From positions 926,734 through 970,346 of the forward strand of contig BFEA01000402.1 of assembly GCA_003427395.1 (NCBI GenBank): a stretch of 43,613 bases of DNA, written 5' to 3'. Below the pieces are notes generated by a model. That model worked only from the letters and a program-made list of their open reading frames with translations. It was not told where the DNA came from and did not search any database. Below are positions 9,511-18,229 of this stretch, one piece after another (within the stretch, counting starts at the first letter, position 1; the number at the start of each line of letters is the position of its first letter). The stretch is from Chara braunii (taxonomy: Eukaryota > Streptophyta > Charophyceae > Charales > Characeae). The position numbers and the translations under genes are program-made.

Positions 9511-11190
9511 TTGCTGTCGAAGCTCCATCGCCGTCTTGTGGAACTTTGTTGTGTGTGTGTGTTTGTGTCATGTGTGCCGGCTCAAGATCCCAAGTTCCAA
9601 AAGCACACATTGGCTGCGCTTACTTCGCACATGGAGGAAGCTCCCGCGCCCGACCGACCCAATCCGGAGCGATGGGAAGAAGTCTTCAGACAACAGCTGT
9701 TTGGGAATCGATTGATTACGGATGCCTTGGGCCAGGTAAGATGCAACTCAGATGCTCCCTGGAAAGTTTGGGTTAAACATGGTGCTAGCAGGGTAGGGGA
9801 TCTGTGGGATACAGAGGCAAGATGTTGGAAGAGTACAGAAAGGATGCGGGCATGGCTACGTTACTGCCATCTCACGGAATCAGCGCTAAACGAACTCATT
9901 GAAAATTTTCCTCTCCAATGGTATAGCATCCTTCGAAAAGGGCCTCAATTGAGAGAAGGAGACTGGGTTTGCCTGCCCGATCATAAGGAGGAGATAGGAA
10001 AAGTACACATTGTAGACCCAACACAGACCCTAACTGAGATTTTCTCCGTCCAAAAAGATGGTACTCTACGGGGCAGCCAGGACCCTTTTATCTGGACGGA
10101 CAGAACGAACATATATCGCATCAGAGTTCTGGACAATGACAGAGGACGATGTGCCTACCGCCCAACAACCCCGATTGAGGATCTCCCCTTTGACCCCGAC
10201 GAGTGGCATTGGTCCCAGGGAGCCACGACTAGACAAGGGCCGACAAAACAACTAACACTTTACAATCTAAAAACCAAATCAGCCTATCGTTTGCTCCGTC
10301 CCAAACGAAGACTGCGGGAGACGGTTGAGGACAGGTGGCATCGTCATCTCAACGTGGACCGAGACTTGCTCAAACCGATCCGTTGGTTCACACAACTTAG
10401 GAATAAACCCGCTAAGATCTCGGCCCTTCAGTGGCAAATAGCACATCGATGCCTGCCAACAAACAACTGGTTGATAGATCACACCCGTTTGGAGCAGCAA
10501 GGTCGGGCATTACCCTGGTGCCATAGTTGTCTCTTGGGTTACCCGGGGAGGAAAAGGGCTGAAACAATTGAACACATCTTCCTCCAATGCCCGGGTTCGG
10601 TTTTGCTCTGGAGGGTTTGGGACAGAATCTGGCGACACATTGTTCCCGGTGCAGAATGGCCATGGGAGTGGAGGGCTATATTACTAGGTCATTACCCCCC
10701 GATTCGGGGAGACACATTTGAGGAGAACATGTTTCATTTGGGCAGGCGGGCGGTCCTGTGGGTCATCTGGTGGAAACGTTGCATTTTGGAAATGGAAGGG
10801 GCACGGGTTGAAGAAGGAGAAGTCACAGAACAGTTACGCCTATTAGTCCAACATGAAATTGCTGNCCAGTGGAAGGCGGCCAGAGACAAACTTGACCAAA
10901 TAAATTCCCAACCTGACATCAACAGGATCATCTCCCGATTCAGTCAGGATTGGTTGGGAGGGGAAAGAAAAGGATGGGTGGCGGAGGTAAGATGGTTTGA
11001 GAATTGCCAGCAGGAAGGAGAGCTGCAAGAAGGACACCGGACGGAGATAGCAAGAGATTATCAGCTGATCTTCCATGAGTGGACAAACCTCGATCCCGGC
11101 GAGAGGTTACGCCCGGCTCAGGAATTTGCAGACCCCTTCCCCCCCCACCCACTGACACTGGAAGAGGTCCTCCCCCCATGCTCACAGTAA
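9511..11190 (+). CDS. LINE C ORF2 C-terminal region with zf-RVT domain, uninterrupted
   Basis: A 559-codon reading frame without stops, apart from one N at 10865. It carries the post-RT region of an L1-like ORF2: EEVFRQQLFGNRLITDA (about residue 50), SILRKGPQLREGDWV, LYNLKTKSAYRLLRPK, KISALQWQIAHRCLPTNNWL, then an intact zf-RVT zinc site CHSCLLGYPGRKRAETIEHI followed by FLQC, and the tail WLGGERKGWVAEVRWFE. EEP and RT are missing, so it cannot transpose alone. The first ~30 codons come from hAT sequence upstream of the LINE homology. The ATG at 9511 is the first in frame and not otherwise supported. An open frame this long, beside badly decayed relatives, means either a young insertion or selection. 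Confidence 0.7.
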   Translation: MLSKLHRRLVELCCVCVFVSCVPAQDPKFQKHTLAALTSHMEEAPAPDRPNPERWEEVFRQQLFGNRLITDALGQVRCNSDAPWKVWVKHGASRVGDLWDTEARCWKSTERMRAWLRYCHLTESALNELIENFPLQWYSILRKGPQLREGDWVCLPDHKEEIGKVHIVDPTQTLTEIFSVQKDGTLRGSQDPFIWTDRTNIYRIRVLDNDRGRCAYRPTTPIEDLPFDPDEWHWSQGATTRQGPTKQLTLYNLKTKSAYRLLRPKRRLRETVEDRWHRHLNVDRDLLKPIRWFTQLRNKPAKISALQWQIAHRCLPTNNWLIDHTRLEQQGRALPWCHSCLLGYPGRKRAETIEHIFLQCPGSVLLWRVWDRIWRHIVPGAEWPWEWRAILLGHYPPIRGDTFEENMFHLGRRAVLWVIWWKRCILEMEGARVEEGEVTEQLRLLVQHEIAXQWKAARDKLDQINSQPDINRIISRFSQDWLGGERKGWVAEVRWFENCQQEGELQEGHRTEIARDYQLIFHEWTNLDPGERLRPAQEFADPFPPHPLTLEEVLPPCSQ

Positions 11191-11814
11191 CCCAGTCCGG
11201 TGGACCCAGTTCCAGCGCAAAGGCGCCACTCTTAAAATGTACCCCTTATAAAGATGTAATTAAGGGACGCTGGACCCGGTTTCCAGAAAAAAAAGGACAC
11301 ATAGATCAGGTATGGGATGCTGGACCCGGGTTCCAACACTGTAGCGTCACTCTCACTGAGGAAAAAAGCTTTCGAAAAAACATTTCAGCTGACGTTTGTG
11401 CAGCACGTTTCTGTCTATTTCTGCATTGGCTGTTATCTTAGCCTTTCTCAAGCATATGCTATTACAGAGTACAAGACACACTAGGCGCCATGAGGATAGT
11501 AGGTGGATGGCAGAGGCTAGNGGAGGAAGGGAGACTCTACTGGTGCCCCCCGGGGTTTCTCCCGCCAATACCCGACCCTGCTGCAGTTTTGGTAGGGGAG
11601 AGTAGATTGGATATGGGACTCTGGACCCGGTTTCCAGCACAATGGCGTCACTTTCAATGATGTACTGTTTCATCAAGATGTATTTAAGGGACGCTGGACC
11701 CGGTTTCCAGCAGGTGTTGATCCCCACCAATAGATGGAGTGGCCCACCAGGCAAAGCCTCAATCCCGGTGGTTCTCTTACCACCACCAGGATAGAGGCCT
11801 TGCACAAGGGCCTT

Positions 11815-11846
<32 letters not shown>
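9600..11846 (+). mobile_element. LINE C, 5'-truncated L1-like element
   Basis: LINE homology starts near 9600-9650 and runs to the end of the zf-RVT reading frame at 11190. A 3' UTR with four GGGACKCTGGACCCGG-type modules follows, then a 28-nt poly(A) run (11819-11846). 5' truncation is normal for target-primed reverse transcription. I could not find a convincing target duplication (GAGGTT appears at 9419 and 11847 only), so the left edge is approximate. Confidence 0.7.
11264..11745 (+). repeat. Four palindromic modules in LINE C 3' UTR
   Basis: Starts at 11264, 11314, 11615 and 11688, each reading close to GGGACGCTGGACCCGGTTTCC. The first and last are preceded by a similar AAGATGTA-TTAAG stretch, which suggests internal duplication. 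The last copy continues into CCCACCAATAGATGGAG and leads to the poly(A) run at 11819-11846. The same module sits in the 3' UTR of LINE B. Confidence 0.75.
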
Positions 11847-11850
<4 letters not shown>

Positions 11851-12133
11851 TTCAGAGAACTCGGGGTGTTAACAAACTTAACATTTCCAATATGATTAAT
11901 GTAGAACAGTTGAAGTCATTGTTATTAGCACGTACGACCAGTCCCACAAATGTGCATATGTCTGTGTCCCTGTTTTTTTTTTTTTTAAATTTAATCCAGA
12001 CAACCGGACATCGACATAGCAAACCGGACTGTCCGGGTCCGGGTGTCCGGTTAACCGGACGTCCGGTTTGAACCAGACACGGGTCCGGTGTCCGTGTCCG
12101 GTTGTCCGGTTGTCCGGGTCCGGAACAACCATG

Positions 12134-12141
12134 ATTCATAC
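12134..12141. repeat. Right copy of 8-bp target-site duplication ATTCATAC
   Basis: Matches 9128-9135 and follows directly on the terminal repeat AACCATG ending at 12133. Confidence 0.85.
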
Positions 12142-12376
12142 ACTGGTTTTTGAGAGGATACAGGTTTAAAGGGTTAAAAAGACAGACACAACTTTTAGGG
12201 GGGCTGCGGAGACAGGGCTGGGCTATTAGATAAGGGGCAATCCAGAAAAGGTATGGGTGACACTAGCAGCCCTATGGGACAACGGAGGCCCAAGTTGAGA
12301 CAGACATAGCCATGGCCCTGAGAGACAGCAAACACCATCCTTGTGCTACATNNNNNNNNNNNNNNNNNNNNNNNNN

Positions 12377-12437
<61 letters not shown>
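12142..12437 (+). other. LINE A 3' UTR, second part, N gap and poly(A)
   Basis: CACTGG directly after the duplication continues the UTR sequence seen left of 9128. There is no coding signal. A 25-base N gap (12352-12376) is followed by 61 A (12377-12437), read as the poly(A) tail of LINE A. Confidence 0.6.
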
Positions 12438-12439
<2 letters not shown>

Positions 12440-13104
12440 CACTGCCTCTTCCATGCGCTCCTAGCCTCTTCAGAGCCCCTTCACAATCTCCGCCTATTCA
12501 CAATGCACATCCTTCACCAGCCTTCCCCTCCAAGAGGTCGGCACCCCCGAATTAGTGCTGATTGGGAGGTCCGCCCAATCCAACCAACATTCCATTCTTG
12601 TCATGCAAGTATTGAGACTGTCGACCCCGCTCTTCACCAAAAGAAGCAAATAATGAACGTAATGACGAAGGCACATTCTAGCTGAAGAGGGGTATGCAAC
12701 ATTTAAACCACCAGTACATGCCCCACATCGGCCGCGGGGCGTGCCAGCTGCCGAAAAGAGATGCTGGCCGCCAGTTCCTTTTATCGATGCCGGGCTGGCG
12801 CCGACTTTTCCAGATAGACAGTGAGTTTCTTTTCAGCAAGGCTGGGGCCGTGTACTCTGTTTAACACATCGGGCAAGTATTGTGCACCCAGAGCCTGTGT
12901 AATCCATCATGTGGCGGTCAGCATCACCACCACAGTTCGAGTCGAGGAAAAAAAAAAAAAAGCCTACGACAGAGGGGCCATTAGAACAAACCAAACAAAA
13001 AAAGGGAGACCCTAAGCTCTTGGGCGATGTCCCACTAGCAACGGGATAGGATAGAAACGAGTTTGTGGGGCAGTTGAGTGACCCAAATCCTGCCGTGCAA
13101 TACT
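12438..13104. other. No gene recognised
   Basis: Both strands lack an open frame with recognisable motifs. An A run (12948-12961) and a T-rich stretch near 13108 are the only simple sequences. This may be the pre-insertion background of LINE A, but nothing identifies it. Confidence 0.4.
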
Positions 13105-13249
13105 CTTTGTTTTTTTTGTTTTTTTTTTAAGCACACGCGCTCCATCTATTGGTGGGGAGCAGCACCTGCTGGAAACGGGGTCCAGCGTCCCATAGATACA
13201 ACCATATCCTCTCAAATCGGCACGAGCTGGGAACCGGGCCCAGCGTCCC
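13105..13249 (-). repeat. Two antisense palindromic modules
   Basis: Read on the minus strand, copies start at 13249 (GGGACGCTGGGCCCGGTTCC) and 13191 (GGGACGCTGGACCCCGTTTCC). The second runs through CAATAGATGGAGC to an A-rich tail (plus-strand T runs at 13108-13128). The layout matches the retroposed modules at 34551-34636 and 40254-40331. Confidence 0.7.
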
Positions 13250-13559
13250 TTGAGTACGTTCAGAAAAACCATCAGAAAATTTCATGACAATGAAACTAAC
13301 GGTATACTGAGGCTACTTCAGAGCTTTTTTGTAAGGAACATTCAGAGATAAACAAAAACCAAAAGAAGACTCGGGAATCCACCAACAGTCCTCCTCAGCC
13401 CACTCCGGCAAGACTTACTGCAGCAAAGCCACCATCTCTACTGCTGCTATGCCCTATTTCTGTCCTACCAGCTAGCCCCTTCACTAGCAGGATGCGTGAT
13501 ACCTTTCTCTCTCGATCCCTTACCTTCCCGTTACTTAGAAAAGGTACGGGAATAGACTG
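13250..13559. other. No gene recognised
   Basis: Mixed sequence between the antisense modules and the dimeric repeat block. I see no motif or conserved frame. Confidence 0.4.
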
Positions 13560-14420
13560 CAAAAGTCCTAAAAAAGCCCCCAATCCCGCAAAATCCCTAA
13601 CAGATCCTTCCAAGGATCTCCAACACTGGCGTATTCCCTGCCGAGCTTCCAGGCCTCACACCCCCCATCCTGCTGGGTTACAGGGCAACACAACTCACCC
13701 CAGCTCCGGCCAGCGTCGTCTCAGCAGCAACCCTTGGTTGTCCCGTGGGATGCCCCCCCAAAGCACCCCCAGATCTCTCTACCAGGCCTCATGCCCCTGC
13801 ATCAACAGGTTACAGGGCAACACCCCCGCACCGGCCAGCGTCGTTCTGGCGTCGAACAGCCTTAGGTCACCGAGTATTACAGCCTTGAAACTACCTAGAA
13901 GAGATTGCCAGGAAACCCCAGGATCCAGAAGACTTTTTAAGGACAGAACAGACTACCCCCTTTTTTTGAGAATTGAATTTAACTACGTAAAAATTCGTAA
14001 TTGAAAACATAAAAAAGGCCTGGCGGGTCCTAGAAATGCTCAGAAACCCTTGGAATCCCTAACGCTCCTTCCGAGGCCTTTCAACACTGTCCTACTCCCT
14101 GCCGAGCTCTTCCAGGTCTCACACCCCACATCCTGCTAGGTTACAGGGTGACACAACTCACCCCAGCCCCGACCAGCGTCGTCCCAGCAGCAACCCTTAG
14201 CTGTTCCGTAGGATGCCCACCCCTAAGCATCCCCAGATCTCTCTACCAGGCCTCATGCTCCTGCATCACAGGTCACAGGGTAACACCCCAGCTCCGGCCA
14301 GCGCCGTTCTGGCATCGAGCAGCCACANGTCCCTGAGTATAACAGCATCAAAAACCACCTGAGAAAAGTTGCTAGGGATCCCGAGAGCCCAAAAGCATTC
14401 TTAAGACCCCCGAACAGCCA
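13560..14420 (+). repeat. Tandem copies of a dimeric GGTTACAGGG repeat
   Basis: Two imperfect copies with a 461-bp period: CAACACTGGCGTATTCCCTGC at 13621 matches CAACACTGTCCTACTCCCTGC at 14082. Each copy holds two half-units about 130 bp apart (GGTTACAGGG at 13678 and 13808; 14139 and GGTCACAGGG at 14271), each followed by a CCGGCCAGCG-like block and TCTCTCTACCAGGCCTC. Related copies occur near 14565, 40568 and 42741. A single N sits at 14328. Confidence 0.75.
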
Positions 14421-14818
14421 TCTGTAAAAAGAAAAAAAGAAGGGGGGGGAGATCAAAACTAAATACCAACCATCCTAAAGTCCCCCCCTCAACAAAGGAG
14501 CCGTCGATCTCGACTTTCGGTCCTCGAACCAGAGCACACTTGGTCTCATACCCCCTTCTGCATGGGTAACAGGGCACCGCAACCTTCCCTAGTACCGACC
14601 AACCTAGTTCTGTCGGATAGGAAGTGCCTTCCTCCCTCGGCAATTCCCATAGCGGCAAACCCCTACACAGGTTACAGGGTCAGAACCCCGGCGCCGCTTG
14701 TGTTGCCGCTTGTGTTGGACGATCTGGTTATGCCTTCCACCCTCGGCATAATTCCATGGGCCTCAAGCTCCCCCCTGGGTCACAGAGCCAAGCTCCAGCA
14801 CCGGCCCATGTCATCCCA
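14421..14818 (+). other. Further diverged dimeric repeat copy, no gene
   Basis: GGTAACAGGG at 14565 and GGTTACAGGG at 14670 mark another copy of the repeat found at 13560-14420. It ends at the single N at 14819, where the artefactual duplicated block begins. Confidence 0.55.
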
Positions 14819-14819
14819 N

Positions 14820-16596
14820 CTACAATGGCAAATTGAACATAGGTGTCTCCCAACCAATGATTGGCTCATTGACAGATCCTCCTTAGAACAGAGAGGACTA
14901 GCATCAAGATGGTGTAAGTTTTGCAGATCAGCCTTCCCGAGTAAAACAATTCCTGAAACTATGAAGCATATCTTTATGCATTGTCCGGGTTCAATCTGGA
15001 TATGGAGGTGGTGGGACCGTATATGGTCACAAATAGTCCCACAGGCCCCCTGGCCATGGGGGTGGAAAGAGATCCTCCTAGAGACATGGTCCCCTGATAT
15101 AGAAGTAGTGGAGAACAATGAAAAATTTGTGGAAAATCTATTTTGTATTGGGAGAAGAGCGGTAATGTGAGCTATTTGGATGAGGAGGTGCACATATGAA
15201 TGGGAAGGTGCTAGGTTAGATGAGCTAGACTTCATAGAGACTATCAAACAGCAAATTCAAACAGACATCTTAACGAAATGGGCTCAAGTAAAGGAAAAAG
15301 TTTATTTTCTCTCAGACAAATCATAAATTCAAATTCATTTTCGAAAATTCAGTCGTAAATGGCTGGGCGGAAACCAGGGAGGGCGAATTGGGAATGTCAT
15401 ATGGAATGGGGCAAGGGAGGATGATAATGCAGTATTCAACAGAGACTACAAAGTGATATTTGAAGATTGGACTACTGTTGATTACTCAATACCTTTGCGA
15501 CCACTAGTAGAATTCCCAGATCCTTTCCCTCCCCCTGCATCAGCCCTTGTTCCTATCTCTTGGTATGAGGATTATAGAGTAAAGCATTGCTAACTTTAAC
15601 AGGTCATTCTGGCATCCTGAAAGAAGGATGAAGAGGTGATGCTTTTCTCTATTCTTAGAGGAGAGACAGATAATGGTCAGTTTTCTCAAAGAAAAGGGAC
15701 GCTGAGCCCGGTTCTCAACAATTTTTCGTTGCGGCCACTCCGGGTAGAATGTGAGGACCCCGACCTCAATCTTCATATTGATAATATCAGCCTTGGGCAA
15801 TTGGGCCCATTTTTCTTAAAAAAAAAAAAAAAAAAAAAAAAAAGTTTACTCAATTCCTGTATGAGTTTTGGCCAAAGTGGCGTGCTTCCAAATATCTGTT
15901 TTCTTCTTTGATTGACTGGTATATTGAGGGACAACGTTTTTTTTTTTTTTTTTTTTAATTAAAAAGCACTCCCCCTTTAGTGATAACAGTGCTAATAAGA
16001 GAAGACACTGTTAGCACCTAGGGGGAGGCTCCATCTATTGTGTTGCAGCTGGGTATGTTAATTAAACGAATGATATTGGTCACTAACCGCACTGCACTCC
16101 AGCAAATCAATGATGAGATGTAGGACCTTATGCACATTGCATCAAGTTCCTGCATTGATGAGAGAGTCTTTATGAATCGGATGGATTACTTACAACAACA
16201 TTGGACGTTTCAGGTCCAACCAGCAATGAGGACTGTGACACGTAATAATCATGTGGGTTGGCTCGTTCGAGGGGATCAAATGACAGCCTCTTTTTTTGTC
16301 AGACATCCGCCACCTGTTCAATCGCGCTTGATTTTGGCAAGGCAACATCCGTTTGATGCATATGCGCCCCTGGCCACAAACACACAATCGATTATAACTA
16401 ATATATCTTTATTTTATGAGAATCTGTTGTCTTCACAGACCCAATACAATGAACAACAGTTGCTTCATCAATTTCATGATGAAGTTTGGGCAAAAATTGG
16501 CAGGAAATTGAATGCAAAAAAAATACAAAATATGGAGGCTGACATCACTATGCAGGAGGTGACTGATGCGCTCAGATCCTTAGCGCTGCACAAAAC
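14820..16596 (+). repeat. 1777-bp block identical to 31456-33232 (probable misassembly)
   Basis: Every base I compared matches the block 16636 bp to the right, including the length of the A run (26 A at 15818-15843 and 32454-32479) and the T run near 15940. It contains the LINE B zf-RVT region (CKFCRSAFPSKTIPETMKHI), the LINE B 3' end, and part of LINE D. It starts in mid-codon after a single N (14819) and ends directly at a mate-pair adapter (16597). A biological duplication would not be expected to stop exactly at both. The gene content is described under 30694-33238. Confidence 0.9.
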
Positions 16597-16634
16597 CTGT
16601 CTCTTATACACATCTAGATGTGTATAAGAGACAG
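16597..16634. other. Perfect Nextera mate-pair junction adapter (artefact)
   Basis: CTGTCTCTTATACACATCT (16597-16615) is followed by its exact reverse complement AGATGTGTATAAGAGACAG (16616-16634). This is the untrimmed circularisation junction of a Nextera mate-pair library and not genomic sequence. Confidence 0.98.
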
Positions 16635-17199
16635 CCTTAACACTGGGCATGCTCATGCAAAGACAGCTTCCCGCCAGAATCTTTTCAATCGGTTGGGGGT
16701 GTGGCCAACCCCAAACGAGGTTGGGGTTGGCCTTAGCCCACTGGATAGAAGATTTTCAGCATTTTACTTGTTGTTGTGCAATTATCTCATTGGGTGGAGC
16801 CCTCCTCCAATCAAGGAGTATATGGAGGGTGTCAAGATCACTGCTGTCAGAAGTCGAGTTTATTCCAGAAAATGTGGCGGTTACTTTGTTCACTGTTTTT
16901 GCAACCACCACCATCAGATCATTTGTGATCTGATGGCTGGGAAACACTCTGCCGTGATTTCCGGTGGGAGGTCTCTGTTTCTTTTTTTTTTTCGGCCTTT
17001 TTTCTGTTTTCTCAGCCCAGAAACTCGTAATCAACTTGTCTGGCCGCTGTCACTCAGTGTCACACTGGATCGGCCACACTCCTATCCGACTGCTAATGGG
17101 ACCTCGCCCCTTGTGTAAACACATGTGCAAAAAAAAAACCTCTTGTGTAAACAGCACAGAAAGGCAACGCATAACATAAAATTTCATTATTACACTTTC
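16635..17199 (+). pseudogene. Possible LINE D ORF1 C-terminal remnant
   Basis: The stretch lies upstream of the LINE D endonuclease, where ORF1 would be. One frame (16649-16933) contains LSEVEFIPENVAVTLFTVF, which loosely resembles the LPNTLSFPKGVIPVIMLM block of LINE A ORF1. The match is weak and short, and stops follow. The left boundary is an adapter, so whatever preceded it is unknown. A T-rich run (16979-17010) and an A run (17129-17138) interrupt the rest. It could also be unrelated sequence. Confidence 0.25.
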
Positions 17200-17207
17200 G
17201 AATTTCG

Positions 17208-17502
17208 CTAGGCTACCAGAGTTGCCCGGGTCCACTTGCCCGGCAGGGCAAAAAATAAAAAAATAATAAAATAAAATAAAAATTAATTTTTAATTGAACT
17301 TTTTATTTTAAATTTGGTAAAGAATTTCGATGTGACCCTGAGGCAAAAGGTGTTCAGTTTAGTTTTCAGCATAACATTGTTTTTTTCCCGGATTTTTTGG
17401 AGTTTTTTTTGTTTTTTTTTTGGCTGGGACCTTCCTTGATCCTTGCACGGCCGGGCCGCCCGGGAAAATAGGGTGACCCGGGCGGCCCGACTGGTAGCCT
17501 AG
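17208..17502. mobile_element. 295-bp inverted-repeat element (hAT-like MITE) in LINE D
   Basis: The ends CTAGGCTACCAG (17208-17219) and CTGGTAGCCTAG (17491-17502) are perfect 12-bp inverted repeats, each followed inward by a GCCCGGG block. The flanks GAATTTCG (17200-17207) and GAATTTTG (17503-17510) match at 7 of 8 positions, consistent with an 8-bp hAT duplication. The interior is A/T-rich and has no coding capacity. A second, incomplete copy lies at 41998-42115. Confidence 0.75.
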
Positions 17503-18051
17503 GAATTTTGTCAATTGCTTTCGTAATATAAAAAGACCGACAGACACCTTTGAGGTTTTCCAAGAACAATGGAGATTTTTTAACATTTATGCTCGTATTT
17601 CCCAACCGGAACGAGTTGATTTTTTCAAATCACTGTCATGGCTGATTCCGAATGTGGAAAATCTTATATTAGGGGGTGATTGAAATACTGCACTAGTCCC
17701 GGGGATGGATTTGCTTAGGGCCGGTCCGGTGGGAGCAGATGCATTGCAATTGGCGGATTTTGCTTTCCTCAACGACTTTTCAGATTTGTTTCGAATGCTG
17801 CATCCTTTTGAGCAAGGCTTTACTTCTTTTGGAGCGGGGGCTGTCCGACAACATTTCATACCCCGAAGCAGATTGGATCTTTTCTTTGCGTCAGATGCGT
17901 TGATTCGTAGGTTGTCCTGCTGTTTTGTGGTACGGTTTGTAGGATCGGATCATCGATGTTTCTTTTTAGAATTTTTTTTTCGCGCTTCTCTCCGCGCAGG
18001 TCATGACAGAAAATCGTTGCCAGAATGGGTAGTGCGTACTCAACAATTTAC
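17503..18051 (+). pseudogene. LINE D ORF2 endonuclease (EEP) C-terminal half
   Basis: From 17510 one frame reads FEVFQEQWRFFNIYAR, then the metal-binding block GGD-stop-NTA, where TGA (17681-17683) stands in place of the expected Trp. It continues with SRLDLFFASD and GSDHR, the last being the catalytic Asp-His motif of EEP nucleases. The frame ends at the TTTAC target site (18047-18051) where LINE B inserted, and resumes at 32481 in frame. The N-terminal third of the domain is not recognisable upstream of the MITE at 17208. Confidence 0.75.
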
Positions 18052-18229
18052 ACCAACTAAGATTCACACAGAACAGAAAGCTCATCAGAATAAGAATCAA
18101 GTTTCACACAACTCGCAACAACGGCCCTAATCTGCCCAGAGCAAATCGGTCCCAAGGATCAGAATGGAGGGTAGTTACAAAGAAAGGACAAAATGAAAGA
18201 AAAAAAAAAATACAGAACTCCATTCTTCG

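Larger units (their letters stand above)
9136..12133. mobile_element. hAT-like element carrying a truncated LINE, inserted in LINE A 3' UTR
   Basis: The ends are short inverted repeats, CATGGTT at 9136-9142 and AACCATG at 12127-12133, flanked by the perfect 8-bp duplication ATTCATAC. Both subterminal regions are packed with CCGGAC/GTCCGG motifs (9148-9225 and 12001-12126), including the 12-bp palindrome CCGGACGTCCGG at 9148-9159 and 12055-12066. Clustered subterminal motifs are typical hAT transposase binding sites. No transposase is present. The interior is largely a 5'-truncated LINE (about 9600-11846). The element is 2998 bp as assembled. Confidence 0.8.
1..12437 (+). mobile_element. LINE A, L1-like non-LTR retrotransposon with nested insertions
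   Basis: The parts appear in the order expected for an L1-type element: a repeated leader, a glutamine-rich ORF1 (185-2534), ORF2 with EEP endonuclease, RT and C-terminal domain (about 2836-8490), a 3' UTR and a 61-nt poly(A) run (12377-12437). Two DNA elements interrupt it, at 4558-5784 and 9136-12133, each with a perfect 8-bp target duplication. Without them and their duplications the element is about 8.2 kb. ORF1 and ORF2 both contain several stops and frameshifts, so the copy is dead. The true 5' end may lie left of the window. A 25-N gap just before the poly(A) leaves the assignment of that tail to this element probable, not certain. Confidence 0.8.

Noticed and set aside
12940-12975. 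AAAGCCTACGAC after an A run, resembling the RT motif EKAYD
   Set aside because: No other RT motif is found on either side in any frame, so it is taken as coincidence.
14821-15170. A second genuine zf-RVT gene fragment
   Set aside because: It is part of the 1777-bp block identical to 31456-33232 and bounded by N and adapter, so it is not counted as an independent gene.
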